DNA of 64,000 nucleotides from Streptomyces sp. CB01580 (lineage in GTDB: Bacteria; Actinomycetota; Actinomycetes; Streptomycetales; Streptomycetaceae), in the NCBI RefSeq assembly GCF_001905795.1, contig NZ_LIXJ01000026.1:20849-84848 (forward strand). Reading direction: 5' to 3'. Positions within the stretch are counted from its first letter, which is position 1. The number at the start of each line of letters is the position of its first letter. This document shows, piece after piece, positions 34,626 to 42,846 of this stretch. Under the pieces are notes generated by a model. The model saw only the letters and a program-made list of their open reading frames with translations, was not told the origin of the DNA and made no database searches. The position numbers and the translations under genes are program-made.

Positions 34626-37600
34626 TCAGTAGTTGGGGAGGCGGCGGGGGCCGAGGTCGGTACGGGGCGGCGGCGGGGAGAGCCGGACGCTCGCCCCGAG
34701 GACGGCCAGCCCGTGGGTGGCGACCACGACCGGTTCCAGGGCGACGGAGACCACCTCGGGGTGGTCGTCGACCAGCCGGGACACCCGCAGCAGCAGTTCT
34801 TCGAGCGCCGCGGTGTCCACGGGTGCCGCGCCCCTCCAGCCGAACAGCACCGGGGCCGCCCGGATGGACCGGATCAGCTCCGCGGCGTCGCGGTCGGTGG
34901 CCGGAACCAGACGGTGGGCGGTGTCGCCGAGGAGTTCTGAGGGCGCGCCCGCGAGCCCGAACGAGAGGACGGCGCCCGCCGCCGGGTCGATCGAGGCCCG
35001 TACGACGGTGTCGACCCCGCGCGGCGCCATGGCCTGGACGACGGGCTGGAGTTCGGCGGGCCTGCCGAGCAGGTCGGTCAGCTCGCCGTACGCGCGGCGC
35101 AGCGCGTCCTCCCCACCAAGGTCCAGCCGCACGCCGCCGAGATCGGCCCGGTGACGCAGATGGGGCGCGGTGGTCTTGAGCGCGACGGGATAACCGATCC
35201 GTGCCGCGGCGGCGACGGCGGCCTCCGGGTCGGGGGCGGGCAGTGTCGGCCGTACGGCGATGCCGTAGCGGCCGAGGAGCTCGCACGCCTCGTCGGGTGT
35301 GAGCTGTCTGCCGCGTGGGGCGGGGTCCGGTCCGAGGAGGGTGTCGATCAGTTCGGCGGTACCCGACTCGTCGATGGTCTCGTCGAGGAATTCGGGCACC
35401 TTGCCGGGTACGGCGCCCTGTCTCCGCCACTGCGCGTACCGCACCGACTCGGCCAGGGCGCGTACGGCCCGTTCGGCGGCGGGGTAGGCGGGGATCCGGC
35501 CTGCGCGGCCGTCCGTTCCCGGGCCGTCCGTTCCGTGGCCGTCCGTTCCGTGGCCGTCCGTTCCGTGGCCGTCCGTCCCCGGTCCGGCCGGGGTGGTCCG
35601 GGCGCCCTGGCCGTGCCGACCGTCCTCGCCGTTCGGCGCTCCCCGGGTGCCCGGGGAGCCGACGGGCGCGGTACGGATGTGCGCGGTGGCGGACACGGGC
35701 GCAGTGGTCGCCGGCCGTGCGGTCCCGGGCCCGGTGTCCGCGGGCTCCCTGGTCGTGGAGGACGGCTTCGCCGCGCGCGGCGCGACCGTGCCGCTGGCCA
35801 CGGCCAGGGCCTCCGCCAGCCCGCCGATCTCCACGTGGACGACGGCCACGGGCTTCGCGGGACCGGTGGCCGCCGCCGCGCGCAGCGCGGTCGCCAGGAC
35901 CTCCCCGCCGCCGTTCTCCGCCTCGCCGTCCTCGCCCACCCAGGGGATCGCCGTGACGATCACCGAGTCGCAGTCGTCGTCGGCGAGGGCCTCGGTCAGG
36001 GCGTCCCGGAAGTCCTGCGGCGTCGCGGCGGTGGTGAGGTCGAGAGGCGGCCGCGGACGCAGACCCTCGGTCAGGCAGGCGTCGTACGTGAGCAGGCCGA
36101 GCGACTCGGAGTTGCCGAGGATCGCGACCCGGGGACCCGCCGGGAGCGGCTGGTCCGCGAGGAGGAGACCCACGTCGACCACCTCCGTCACCGTGTCGAC
36201 GCGGATCACGCCCGCCTGCCGCATGAGGGCGGAGACCGTCGCGTCCGGGATCCGGCTGACGGGTACGGCGTGGCCGGGCGGGGTGGCGCCGGTGTGCCGG
36301 GCCCCCTTCACCACGACCACGGGCTTCACGGCCGCGGTGCGCCGGGCGAGCCGCATGAACTTGCGCGGGTTGCCGAACGATTCGAGGTACAGCAGGGCGA
36401 CGTCGGTGTCCGGGTCCTCGTACCAGTACTGCAGGAAGTCGTTGCCCGAGATGTCGGCCCGGTTGCCCGCGGAGATGAAGGTGGAGAGCCCCGCACCCTG
36501 CCGGTAGAGCCGGGAGAGCAGGGCGATGCCGATCGCCCCGGACTGGGTGAACAGACCGATGCGGCCCTGCTTGGGCGGCTCGGGGGCGAGGGAGGCGTTC
36601 AGCCGGACGGCCTCGGCGTTGTTGATGACGCCGAAGGCGTTCGGACCGATGATCCGCATCCCGTACGAGCGTGCCTGGCGGACGAGTTCGCGCTGCCGGT
36701 CCCTGCCCTCGGCGCCCCACTCGGCGTATCCGGCGGAGAGGACGACGAGACCCTGGACGCCGTGCTCGCCGCAGTCGGCCACGGCCTCCGGTACGCGCTC
36801 GGCGGGGACGGCGACGACCGCGAGGTCCACCGGTTCGCCGATCTCGCCGACGCGGCGGTGGGCGGGGACGCCGTCGACGGTGTCCTGGTCGGCGGCGAAG
36901 GAACGATTCACGGCATACGTACGGCCGGTGAATCCGGCCGCGAGGAGGTTGCGCAGGACCGTGCGGCCGACACCGCCGGGCGTCCGGCCGACGCCGATGA
37001 CGGCCACGGACCCGGGGGCGAGCAGCCGTTGCACGGAGCGCGCCTCGGCCCGCTGCTCACGGCCGCGCTGGACGGCGAGGGACTCGGCCGTCGGTTCGAG
37101 GTCCAGGGTGAGGTGGACGGAGCCTTCCTCGAAGCTCCGCTGCTGGGTGTAGCCGGCGTCCCGGAACACCTTGATCATTTTGGTGTTGGCGGGGAGCACC
37201 TCGGCGACGAAGCGGCGGATGCCGCGCTCGCGGGCCACCGCGGCGATGTGCTCCAGCAGTGCCGACGCCACCCCCCGGCCCTGGTGCGCGTCCTGGACCA
37301 GGAAGGCGACCTCCGCCTCGTCCGCGGGCACGGAGGCGGGCCTGCCCCGTCCGTCGATCCGGTCGTAGCGGACGGTCGCGATGAACTCGCCGCCGACCGT
37401 GACCGCGAGCCCCACCCGGTCGACGTAGTCGTGATGGGTGAAGCGGTGCACGTCCCTGGCGGACAGCCGGGGGTACGGGGCGAAGAAGCGGTAGTACTTC
37501 GACTCGTCGGAGACCTGCTCGTAGAAACTGACCAGGCGTTCGGCGTCGTCCGTGGTGATGGGCCTGATCCGCGCGGTACCTCCGTCACGGAGGACCACGT

Positions 37601-37658
37601 CCGCTTCCCAGTGGTCGGGATAGGCGTGATGCGGACTCTGCTCCGTCGAGGACTGCAT
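34626..37658 (-). CDS. GNAT acetyltransferase fused to NDP-forming acyl-CoA synthetase (Pat-type protein acetyltransferase)
   Basis: This 1010-aa cytoplasmic fusion has an N-terminal GNAT domain (about 20-190, with QDAHQGRGVASALLEHI as the acetyl-CoA pyrophosphate loop), then CoA-binding (GSVAVIGVGRTPGGVGRTVL), succinyl-CoA-ligase-like and ATP-grasp domains. GNAT-first order matches the S. lividans PatA class, which acetylates and inactivates acyl-CoA synthetases. A low-complexity linker near residues 650-715 contains five GTDG[HPR] repeats. The ATG at 37658 lacks a clear Shine-Dalgarno; a GTG two codons upstream is an alternative. Whether the synthetase part is active cannot be judged here. 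Confidence 0.92.
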   Translation of the reverse strand: MQSSTEQSPHHAYPDHWEADVVLRDGGTARIRPITTDDAERLVSFYEQVSDESKYYRFFAPYPRLSARDVHRFTHHDYVDRVGLAVTVGGEFIATVRYDRIDGRGRPASVPADEAEVAFLVQDAHQGRGVASALLEHIAAVARERGIRRFVAEVLPANTKMIKVFRDAGYTQQRSFEEGSVHLTLDLEPTAESLAVQRGREQRAEARSVQRLLAPGSVAVIGVGRTPGGVGRTVLRNLLAAGFTGRTYAVNRSFAADQDTVDGVPAHRRVGEIGEPVDLAVVAVPAERVPEAVADCGEHGVQGLVVLSAGYAEWGAEGRDRQRELVRQARSYGMRIIGPNAFGVINNAEAVRLNASLAPEPPKQGRIGLFTQSGAIGIALLSRLYRQGAGLSTFISAGNRADISGNDFLQYWYEDPDTDVALLYLESFGNPRKFMRLARRTAAVKPVVVVKGARHTGATPPGHAVPVSRIPDATVSALMRQAGVIRVDTVTEVVDVGLLLADQPLPAGPRVAILGNSESLGLLTYDACLTEGLRPRPPLDLTTAATPQDFRDALTEALADDDCDSVIVTAIPWVGEDGEAENGGGEVLATALRAAAATGPAKPVAVVHVEIGGLAEALAVASGTVAPRAAKPSSTTREPADTGPGTARPATTAPVSATAHIRTAPVGSPGTRGAPNGEDGRHGQGARTTPAGPGTDGHGTDGHGTDGHGTDGPGTDGRAGRIPAYPAAERAVRALAESVRYAQWRRQGAVPGKVPEFLDETIDESGTAELIDTLLGPDPAPRGRQLTPDEACELLGRYGIAVRPTLPAPDPEAAVAAAARIGYPVALKTTAPHLRHRADLGGVRLDLGGEDALRRAYGELTDLLGRPAELQPVVQAMAPRGVDTVVRASIDPAAGAVLSFGLAGAPSELLGDTAHRLVPATDRDAAELIRSIRAAPVLFGWRGAAPVDTAALEELLLRVSRLVDDHPEVVSVALEPVVVATHGLAVLGASVRLSPPPPRTDLGPRRLPNY
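35507..35581. repeat. five in-frame 15-bp tandem repeats
   Basis: Units of GGCCGTCCGTTCC[CG][GT] run from 35507 to 35581, three of them identical. They encode GTDG[HPR] repeats in the linker of the acetyltransferase fusion. Confidence 0.9.
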
Positions 37659-37794
37659 GGGCACAGACTACGGCTCGTCCACCACTCGCGTAGCGGCCGG
37701 GGCCGGGGCAGTCTGAGGGGGGCCGAACGGCGTTGCGGCACCGCTCGTGGGTGTGGCGCGGGTCGGCCGGAGCACCGCGCACCACACATGAGAG

Positions 37795-37810
37795 AGTGGT
37801 CTAGACAACT
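37795..37810. promoter_or_regulatory. DasR-type operator (dre) upstream of ptsH
   Basis: AGTGGTCTAGACAACT is a near-perfect match to the GntR-family DasR site ACTGGTCTAGACCAGT. It lies 24 bp before the ptsH start codon. DasR control of the PTS phosphotransferases by N-acetylglucosamine metabolites is established in S. coelicolor, including ptsH. Confidence 0.85.
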
Positions 37811-37833
37811 ATTGAATCATGAAGGGCAGAACC

Positions 37834-38115
37834 ATGGCTGAGCGCCGCGTCAACGTCGGCTGGGCCGAGGGCCTGCACGCCCGCCCCGCTTCCATATTCG
37901 TCCGCGCCGCCACGGCGTCCGGCATCCCCGTGACGATCTCCAAGGCCGACGGCACCCCGGTGAACGCCGCCTCCATGCTCGCGGTGCTCGGGCTCGGCGC
38001 GCAGGGCGGCGAGGAGATCGTGCTCGCGTCCGAGGCGGACGACGCCGAGGCCGCCCTGGACCGCCTGGCGAAGCTGGTCGCGGAGGGGCTCGACGAACTC
38101 CCGGAGACCGTCTGA
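37834..38115 (+). CDS. ptsH: phosphocarrier protein HPr
   Basis: This 93-aa PTS phosphocarrier receives phosphate from enzyme I at His15 (GLHARPAS) and passes it to EIIA proteins, including those for N-acetylglucosamine. Ser47, next to the usual regulatory Ser46 position, is present. The ATG at 37834 has AAGGG about 7 bases upstream and gives the standard length; an ATG five codons earlier does not. A dre site lies just upstream and a strong terminator downstream, so it is monocistronic. Confidence 0.97.
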   Translation: MAERRVNVGWAEGLHARPASIFVRAATASGIPVTISKADGTPVNAASMLAVLGLGAQGGEEIVLASEADDAEAALDRLAKLVAEGLDELPETV

Positions 38116-38186
38116 GCCACGTTCCGGATCTCCGGGATTCCCGCTCCCGGGACTTCCGGGGTTCGGCACGGGACCGATTCCCGCGA

Positions 38187-38223
38187 AGGAGCCGCGGTGC
38201 CGCCCACCGGCACCGCGGCTCCT
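38187..38223 (+). terminator. ptsH terminator
   Basis: A 16-bp perfect stem (38187-38202 with 38208-38223), loop CCCAC, is followed by CGGCTTT. Confidence 0.88.
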
Positions 38224-38326
38224 CGGCTTTCCGGCCCCGGGACCCCCTCCCGGCCCCGGGATTCCTTCCCGGGATCCGGGGCGATCGTGCAAGGGGCGGT
38301 CCGGCGGCCGGGGCGACCCGGACATG

Positions 38327-38359
38327 CCGAAGGCCCCGGCGTGCTGCCGGGGCCTTCGG
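38327..38359 (-). terminator. terminator of the M23 peptidase gene
   Basis: A 14-bp perfect stem (38327-38340 with 38346-38359) and 5-base loop lie just downstream of the minus-strand M23 stop. Confidence 0.85.
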
Positions 38360-38385
38360 GAGGCGGTTCGCGGATCGGCCGTCGG

Positions 38386-39195
38386 TCAGAGGGAGACGCC
38401 GTGGGCACGCAGATACGCGACGGGGTCCATGTCGGATCCGTAGGAGGGCGTGGTCCGGGCCTCGAAGTGGAGGTGCGGTCCGGTGGAGTTGCCGGTCGAG
38501 CCGGAGAGGCCGATCTGCTGGCCCGCGCCGACGCTCTGGCCGACACGGACACCGATCGACGAGAGGTGACCGTACTGCGTGTACGTGCCGTCCGTCATCC
38601 GCAGCACGATGTTGTTGCCGTACGCGCCGCCCCAGCCGGCCTCGACGACCGTACCGGCGCCGACGGCGACGACGGAGCTGCCGGACGCGGCGTGGAAGTC
38701 GATGCCCGAGTGGCTGCCGGAGGACCAGAGCGAACCGCTGGACTTGTAGCCGGTGGTGACGTAGGAACCGGCGACCGGGAGCTGGAAGAGGCCCAGACGG
38801 GTGCGCTCGGCGGAGCGGGCGGCACGCGCCTTCTCGGCCCGCGCCTCGGCGGCACGCTTCGCCTCTGCCCCGGCCTTCGCCTCGGCCCGGGCGCGCTTCT
38901 CGGCCTCGGCCTTCCGCTGGGCCGCCTCCTTCGCCTCGGCGATGAGGTCGGCCCGGTGCTGCTGCGCGTCGGCCTGGGCGTCGATCCGGTCGGCGGTGAC
39001 GTCCTGGATGGCGATGACCTGGTTCAGGCCGGTCTCGCCGACCGCGGAGGTCCCGGCGTCCGCGGCGAGGGCCGGGGATGCGGCGCCTCCGATGACGCCG
39101 GTGGTGGCCAGCGCCGCGACGCCGGCGATCCTCGCGCTGCCGCGCGTCAGTCGGCCGGGGGCACGATGCTTCCCGGTGGCACGGGTGAACGCCAT
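38386..39195 (-). CDS. secreted M23 (LytM-type) cell-wall endopeptidase
   Basis: This 269-aa exported protein has a signal peptide (about 1-45, ending ALAAD) and a long Ala/Glu/Arg coiled coil (about 65-130). The C-terminal M23 domain carries zinc and catalytic motifs SGSHSGIDFHA, YGHLSS and GPHLHFEA. It should cleave peptide cross-links in peptidoglycan. The ATG is preceded by a c-di-AMP riboswitch of the ydaO class, which fits the known coupling of this signal to cell-wall hydrolases in Streptomyces (for example rpfA). Confidence 0.95.
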   Translation of the reverse strand: MAFTRATGKHRAPGRLTRGSARIAGVAALATTGVIGGAASPALAADAGTSAVGETGLNQVIAIQDVTADRIDAQADAQQHRADLIAEAKEAAQRKAEAEKRARAEAKAGAEAKRAAEARAEKARAARSAERTRLGLFQLPVAGSYVTTGYKSSGSLWSSGSHSGIDFHAASGSSVVAVGAGTVVEAGWGGAYGNNIVLRMTDGTYTQYGHLSSIGVRVGQSVGAGQQIGLSGSTGNSTGPHLHFEARTTPSYGSDMDPVAYLRAHGVSL

Positions 39196-39221
39196 GAAGT
39201 GGCTGATCCTTTCCTTCCCTC

Positions 39222-39369
39222 TCGCCTACCGGGTTAGCTGACGGGTTCGGAGCAGGAAGGTCTCCTACGAAGGCCCCGGCCTCACCGAGGCTCAGGCTTC
39301 CGATTCACCCCAGGGACTTCATTGGGTCCCCGGCTCCCCAGGGCTCACGCCCGGCGGGGACTCGGCGAT
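39222..39369 (-). promoter_or_regulatory. ydaO-yuaA class c-di-AMP riboswitch
   Basis: Read on the minus strand, the leader contains the landmarks of this class: P1 arms TCGCC (39364-39368) and GGCGA (39222-39226), an internal GGGGTGAATCGG, GGAGACCTTCCTGCTCC and CGAACCCGTCAGCTAACC. The latter are nearly identical to those recalled for Streptomyces ydaO leaders upstream of rpfA. High c-di-AMP is expected to switch expression off. The exact 3' edge of the expression platform is not defined. Confidence 0.9.
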
Positions 39370-39558
39370 GGCTGTCCGGTGCGTCGCGGTCGCGACATAC
39401 GAGTGGCCGGCAGCCCGGTCGACGCTAAGCGCGAGCACATTCGTTCGCCAAACGGACAAGCCGTTTTGTAGCGCACGCCACAGGACGTACGGGCAACCCG
39501 GCGACCTGAACCGAACATGAGGAAGACCCCGGCGAGACATCGCTCACAGGGGCCTTCC

Positions 39559-39708
39559 ACGCCCACGCGCCCGGCCGTCGGACCGACCGGGCCGGTCGGG
39601 CCACACCCGTTCGGCACCCGGAACGGCCCGGCCCGCGGCTGTCCTCCGGCGCCTGCCCCGTACGGGAGCGGGGCGCCGGACGCCCACGCGCCCGGCCGTC
39701 GGACCGAC
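39559..39708. repeat. 29-bp perfect direct repeats
   Basis: The same 29 bases occur at 39559-39587 and 39680-39708, 121 bp apart start to start. They lie in the noncoding stretch between the convergently facing 3' end of the M16 operon and the M23 riboswitch. The region 39370-39772 otherwise holds the M23 promoter and M16 terminator. Confidence 0.85.
39645..39680 (-). terminator. likely terminator of the M16 operon
   Basis: A 9-bp perfect outer stem (39645-39653 with 39672-39680) encloses CCCCG/CGGGG pairing. It lies about 100 bp downstream of the minus-strand M16 stop. Confidence 0.6.
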
Positions 39709-39772
39709 GGAGCCGGGACGGTCCCCCGGCGTCTCCGCCCGGGAAGCCGCCAGGACCGTGACGGCGTACCGC

Positions 39773-41185
39773 TCAGCCGGCGACCACCGACACCTCACCG
39801 ATGCCCAGGGCCCGGACCGGCTCCTCGATCCGGGACGCGTCGCCGACGAGGATCGTCACCAGCCGGTCGCCCGGGAAGGCACTGACCACGGCCGCGGTCG
39901 CCTCGACCGTGCCGGCCGCCGCGAGCCGGGCGTACAGGTGGGCCTGGAAGTCGTCCGGGAGGTGCTGCTCGACCTGGTCGGCCAGCGTGCCCGCCACGGA
40001 GGCCGCCGTCTCGAACTTCAGCGGCGCGACACCCACGAGGTTCTGCACCGCGGTCTCGCGCTCCTCGTCGGTGAGCCCCTCGGCCGCCAGCGTCCGCAGG
40101 ACCGTCCACAGGTCCTCCAGCGCCGGTCCGGTCGACTCCGTGTCCACCGATCCGCTGATCGCGAGCATGGCGGCGCCGGTCGCGCCCGTGGCCGAGTCCG
40201 GGGCCGACGACCGCAGCACCTGGGCGAAGGCGCGGACACCGTAGGTGTAGCCCTTCTCCTCGCGCAGCACCCGGTCCAGACGGGAGGTGAGCGTGCCGCC
40301 CAGGCAGTACGTGCCGAGCACCTGGGCGGGCCACACGCTGTCGTGCCGGTCCGGTCCGATCCGACCGATCAGCAGCTGCGTCTGCACGGCGCCCGGACGG
40401 TCCACGACGACCACGCGGCCGGTGTCGTCGGCGGTGATCGGCGGCGCGGGACGCGGCTCGACGGTGTCGCCCGACCAGTCGCCGAGCGTCTCGGCGAGCA
40501 GGGCCTCCAGGTCGATGCCGGTCAGGTCGCCGACGACCACGGCGGTCGCCGCGGACGGCCGGACATGGGCCTCGAAGAAGGCGCGCACCGCCCCCGCGTC
40601 GATCCGCTCCACCGTCTCCTCGGTGCCCTGGCGCGGCCGGGACATCCGCGACGCGGCCGGGAAGAGCTCCTTGGAGAGCTGCTTGGCGGCGCGGCGCGCC
40701 GGGTTGGCCTGCTCGTGCGGGATCTCGTCGAGCCGGTTGCGCACCAGCCGTTCGATCTCGCTCTCGGCGAAGGCGGGGGCCCGCAGCGCCTCGGCGACCA
40801 GTCCGAGCGCCTTGGCCAGCCGGGAGGCGGGGACCTCCAGGGAGACCCGGAGGCCGGGGTGGTCGGCGTGCGCGTCGAGCGTGGCGCCGCAGCGCTCCAG
40901 CTCGGCGGCGAACTCCTCGGCGGTGTGCTTGTCGGTGCCCTCGGACAGGGCCCGCGCCATGATCGTGGCCACGCCGTCCAGGCCCTCCGGCTCGGCGTCC
41001 AGCGGGGCGTCGAGGACGATCTCGACCGCCACCACCTGCTGGCCGGGGCGGTGGCAGCGCAGCACCGTCAGGCCGTTGGGCAGCGAACCGCGCTCCGGCG
41101 CGGGGAAAGCCCAGGGGCGTGCGACGCCGGGGGCCGGCTGGGGGTGGAACTGCATCGAAACTCCAGTCGCGGCGGCGTCGGTCAC
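39773..41185 (-). CDS. M16 family peptidase-like protein (non-catalytic partner)
   Basis: This 470-aa protein has two M16 half-domains but no HxxEH zinc motif near its N-terminus. That is typical of the structural partner of a two-gene M16B pair such as the mitochondrial-processing-peptidase-like PqqL/YmxG group. It starts with GTG overlapping the stop of the upstream M16 gene as GTGA, so the two proteins are translated together and probably form a heterodimer. No signal peptide is seen. It may degrade or process cytoplasmic peptides. Confidence 0.92.
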   Translation of the reverse strand: MTDAAATGVSMQFHPQPAPGVARPWAFPAPERGSLPNGLTVLRCHRPGQQVVAVEIVLDAPLDAEPEGLDGVATIMARALSEGTDKHTAEEFAAELERCGATLDAHADHPGLRVSLEVPASRLAKALGLVAEALRAPAFAESEIERLVRNRLDEIPHEQANPARRAAKQLSKELFPAASRMSRPRQGTEETVERIDAGAVRAFFEAHVRPSAATAVVVGDLTGIDLEALLAETLGDWSGDTVEPRPAPPITADDTGRVVVVDRPGAVQTQLLIGRIGPDRHDSVWPAQVLGTYCLGGTLTSRLDRVLREEKGYTYGVRAFAQVLRSSAPDSATGATGAAMLAISGSVDTESTGPALEDLWTVLRTLAAEGLTDEERETAVQNLVGVAPLKFETAASVAGTLADQVEQHLPDDFQAHLYARLAAAGTVEATAAVVSAFPGDRLVTILVGDASRIEEPVRALGIGEVSVVAG

Positions 41186-42564
41186 TTGTCCGCTCCTTCG
41201 TGCGCGTCGGTGTCGTCGGCGTCGGTCTCGTCGTCGTCCGCGGCGTCCGCGGAATCGGCCGATTCGACCGGTTCGTAGACCAGCACCGCCCGGTTGTCGG
41301 GACGCAACCGGGCCTTGGCGACCGCCTGGACCTCCTCCGCCGTCACGTCCAGAACCCGCTGCACCGCGGTCAGGGCGAGCTGGGGGTCGCCGAACAGCAC
41401 GGCGAACCGGCACAGTTCGTCGGCGCGGCCCGCGACCGTACCGAGCCGGTCCAGCCACTCGCGCTCCAACTGGGCCTGCGCGCGCTCCATTTCCTCGGGC
41501 GTCGGGCCCTCGGCGGCGAACCGGGCCAGCTCCTCGTCGACCGCCGCCTCGATCTGCGGCACCTCGACACCGCCGGAGGTCTTGACGTCCAGCCAGCCGA
41601 GCGACGGGGCGCCCGCCAGCCGCAGCAGCCCGAATCCGGCCGCCACGGCCGTACGGTCACGGCGGACCAGGCGGTTGTGCAGCCGCGACGACTCCCCGCC
41701 ACCGAGCACGGTCAGCGCGAGGTCCGCCGCGTCGCACTCGCGGGTGCCGTCGTGCGGGAGCCGGTAGGCGGCCATCAGCGCTCGCGCCGGGACCTCCTCG
41801 CGCACCTCCTCGCGCAGCTGCTCGCCGATGACGTCGGGCAGCGTGCCGTCGCGCGGGGGCCGCTTCCCGTCGTGGGAGGGGATGGAACCGAAGTACTTCT
41901 CGATCCAGGCGAGCGTCTCCTCGGGGTCGATGTCGCCGACGACCGACAGCACCGCGTTGTTCGGCGCGTAGTACGTACGGAAGAAGGTGCGCGCGTCCTC
42001 CAACGTCGCGGCGTCGAGGTCCGCCATCGAGCCGATCGGGGTGTGGTGGTACGGGTGTCCCTCGGGGTAGGCGAGCGCCGTCAGCCGCTCGAACGCCGTG
42101 CCGTAGGGGACGTTGTCGTAGCGCTGGCGGCGCTCGTTCTTGACGACGTCGCGCTGGTTCTCCATCGACTCCTCGTCGAGCGCGGCGAGGAGCGAGCCCA
42201 TCCGGTCCGCCTCCAGCCAGAGGGCCAGCTCCAGCTGGTGCGTGGGCATCGTCTCGAAGTAGTTGGTGCGCTCGAAGCTGGTGGTCCCGTTGAGCGAACC
42301 GCCGGCGCCCTGCACCAGCTCGAAGTGTCCGTTCCCCTTCACCTGGCCGGAGCCCTGGAACATCAGGTGCTCGAAGAGGTGAGCCAGACCGGTGCGACCC
42401 TCGACCTCGTGGCGCGATCCGACGTCGTACCAGAGGCAGACCGCGGCGACCGGGGTCAGATGGTCCTCGGAGAGCACCACGCGCAGGCCGTTGGCCAGGC
42501 GGTGCTCGGTCGCTGTCAAGCCGCCGGAACCGGCCTGGGCTGTGGCCGTGTGACCCATGGGCAT
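41182..42564 (-). CDS. M16 family zinc metallopeptidase (catalytic partner)
   Basis: This 460-aa peptidase has the inverted zinc motif HLFEH (in GLAHLFEHLMF, about residues 59-63) and downstream Glu ligands in the ENQRDVVKNERRQ helix. The C-terminal half lacks the motif, as usual. An acidic Asp/Ala-rich tail ends the protein. The ATG at 42564 has AAGGGA about 6 bases upstream. It is the first gene of the pair and divergent from parC. Confidence 0.93.
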   Translation of the reverse strand: MPMGHTATAQAGSGGLTATEHRLANGLRVVLSEDHLTPVAAVCLWYDVGSRHEVEGRTGLAHLFEHLMFQGSGQVKGNGHFELVQGAGGSLNGTTSFERTNYFETMPTHQLELALWLEADRMGSLLAALDEESMENQRDVVKNERRQRYDNVPYGTAFERLTALAYPEGHPYHHTPIGSMADLDAATLEDARTFFRTYYAPNNAVLSVVGDIDPEETLAWIEKYFGSIPSHDGKRPPRDGTLPDVIGEQLREEVREEVPARALMAAYRLPHDGTRECDAADLALTVLGGGESSRLHNRLVRRDRTAVAAGFGLLRLAGAPSLGWLDVKTSGGVEVPQIEAAVDEELARFAAEGPTPEEMERAQAQLEREWLDRLGTVAGRADELCRFAVLFGDPQLALTAVQRVLDVTAEEVQAVAKARLRPDNRAVLVYEPVESADSADAADDDETDADDTDAHEGADK

Positions 42565-42846
42565 GTACGTCCCTTCGATCGCGATACTGGTTTTTCTGCG
42601 TGACCTGCCACTGTAAGCAAGCGCACCGACACCTGGCGAAGTTCCCATACCGCGGAAGTTCGCGTGAAAGAGGGGCGCACCACCCGGCGCACGCGCCCCT
42701 TTCACCGCTCCGGGGCCCTTCCCGGCGGGGTCGGGAGGGCCGGTTGGGACGGGTCGAGGTCGGCGTTGTCGGTGCGGAGGTCCACAATGGTCCGCGTCAG
42801 AACCTGAGGTTGCCCGAACAGAATCCGTGAAGGAGTCGCAGCAGCG

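Noticed and set aside
35151..37841. An 890-codon open frame antisense to the acetyltransferase fusion
   Set aside because: This is another shadow frame; the opposite strand encodes complete GNAT, CoA-binding and ATP-grasp domains.
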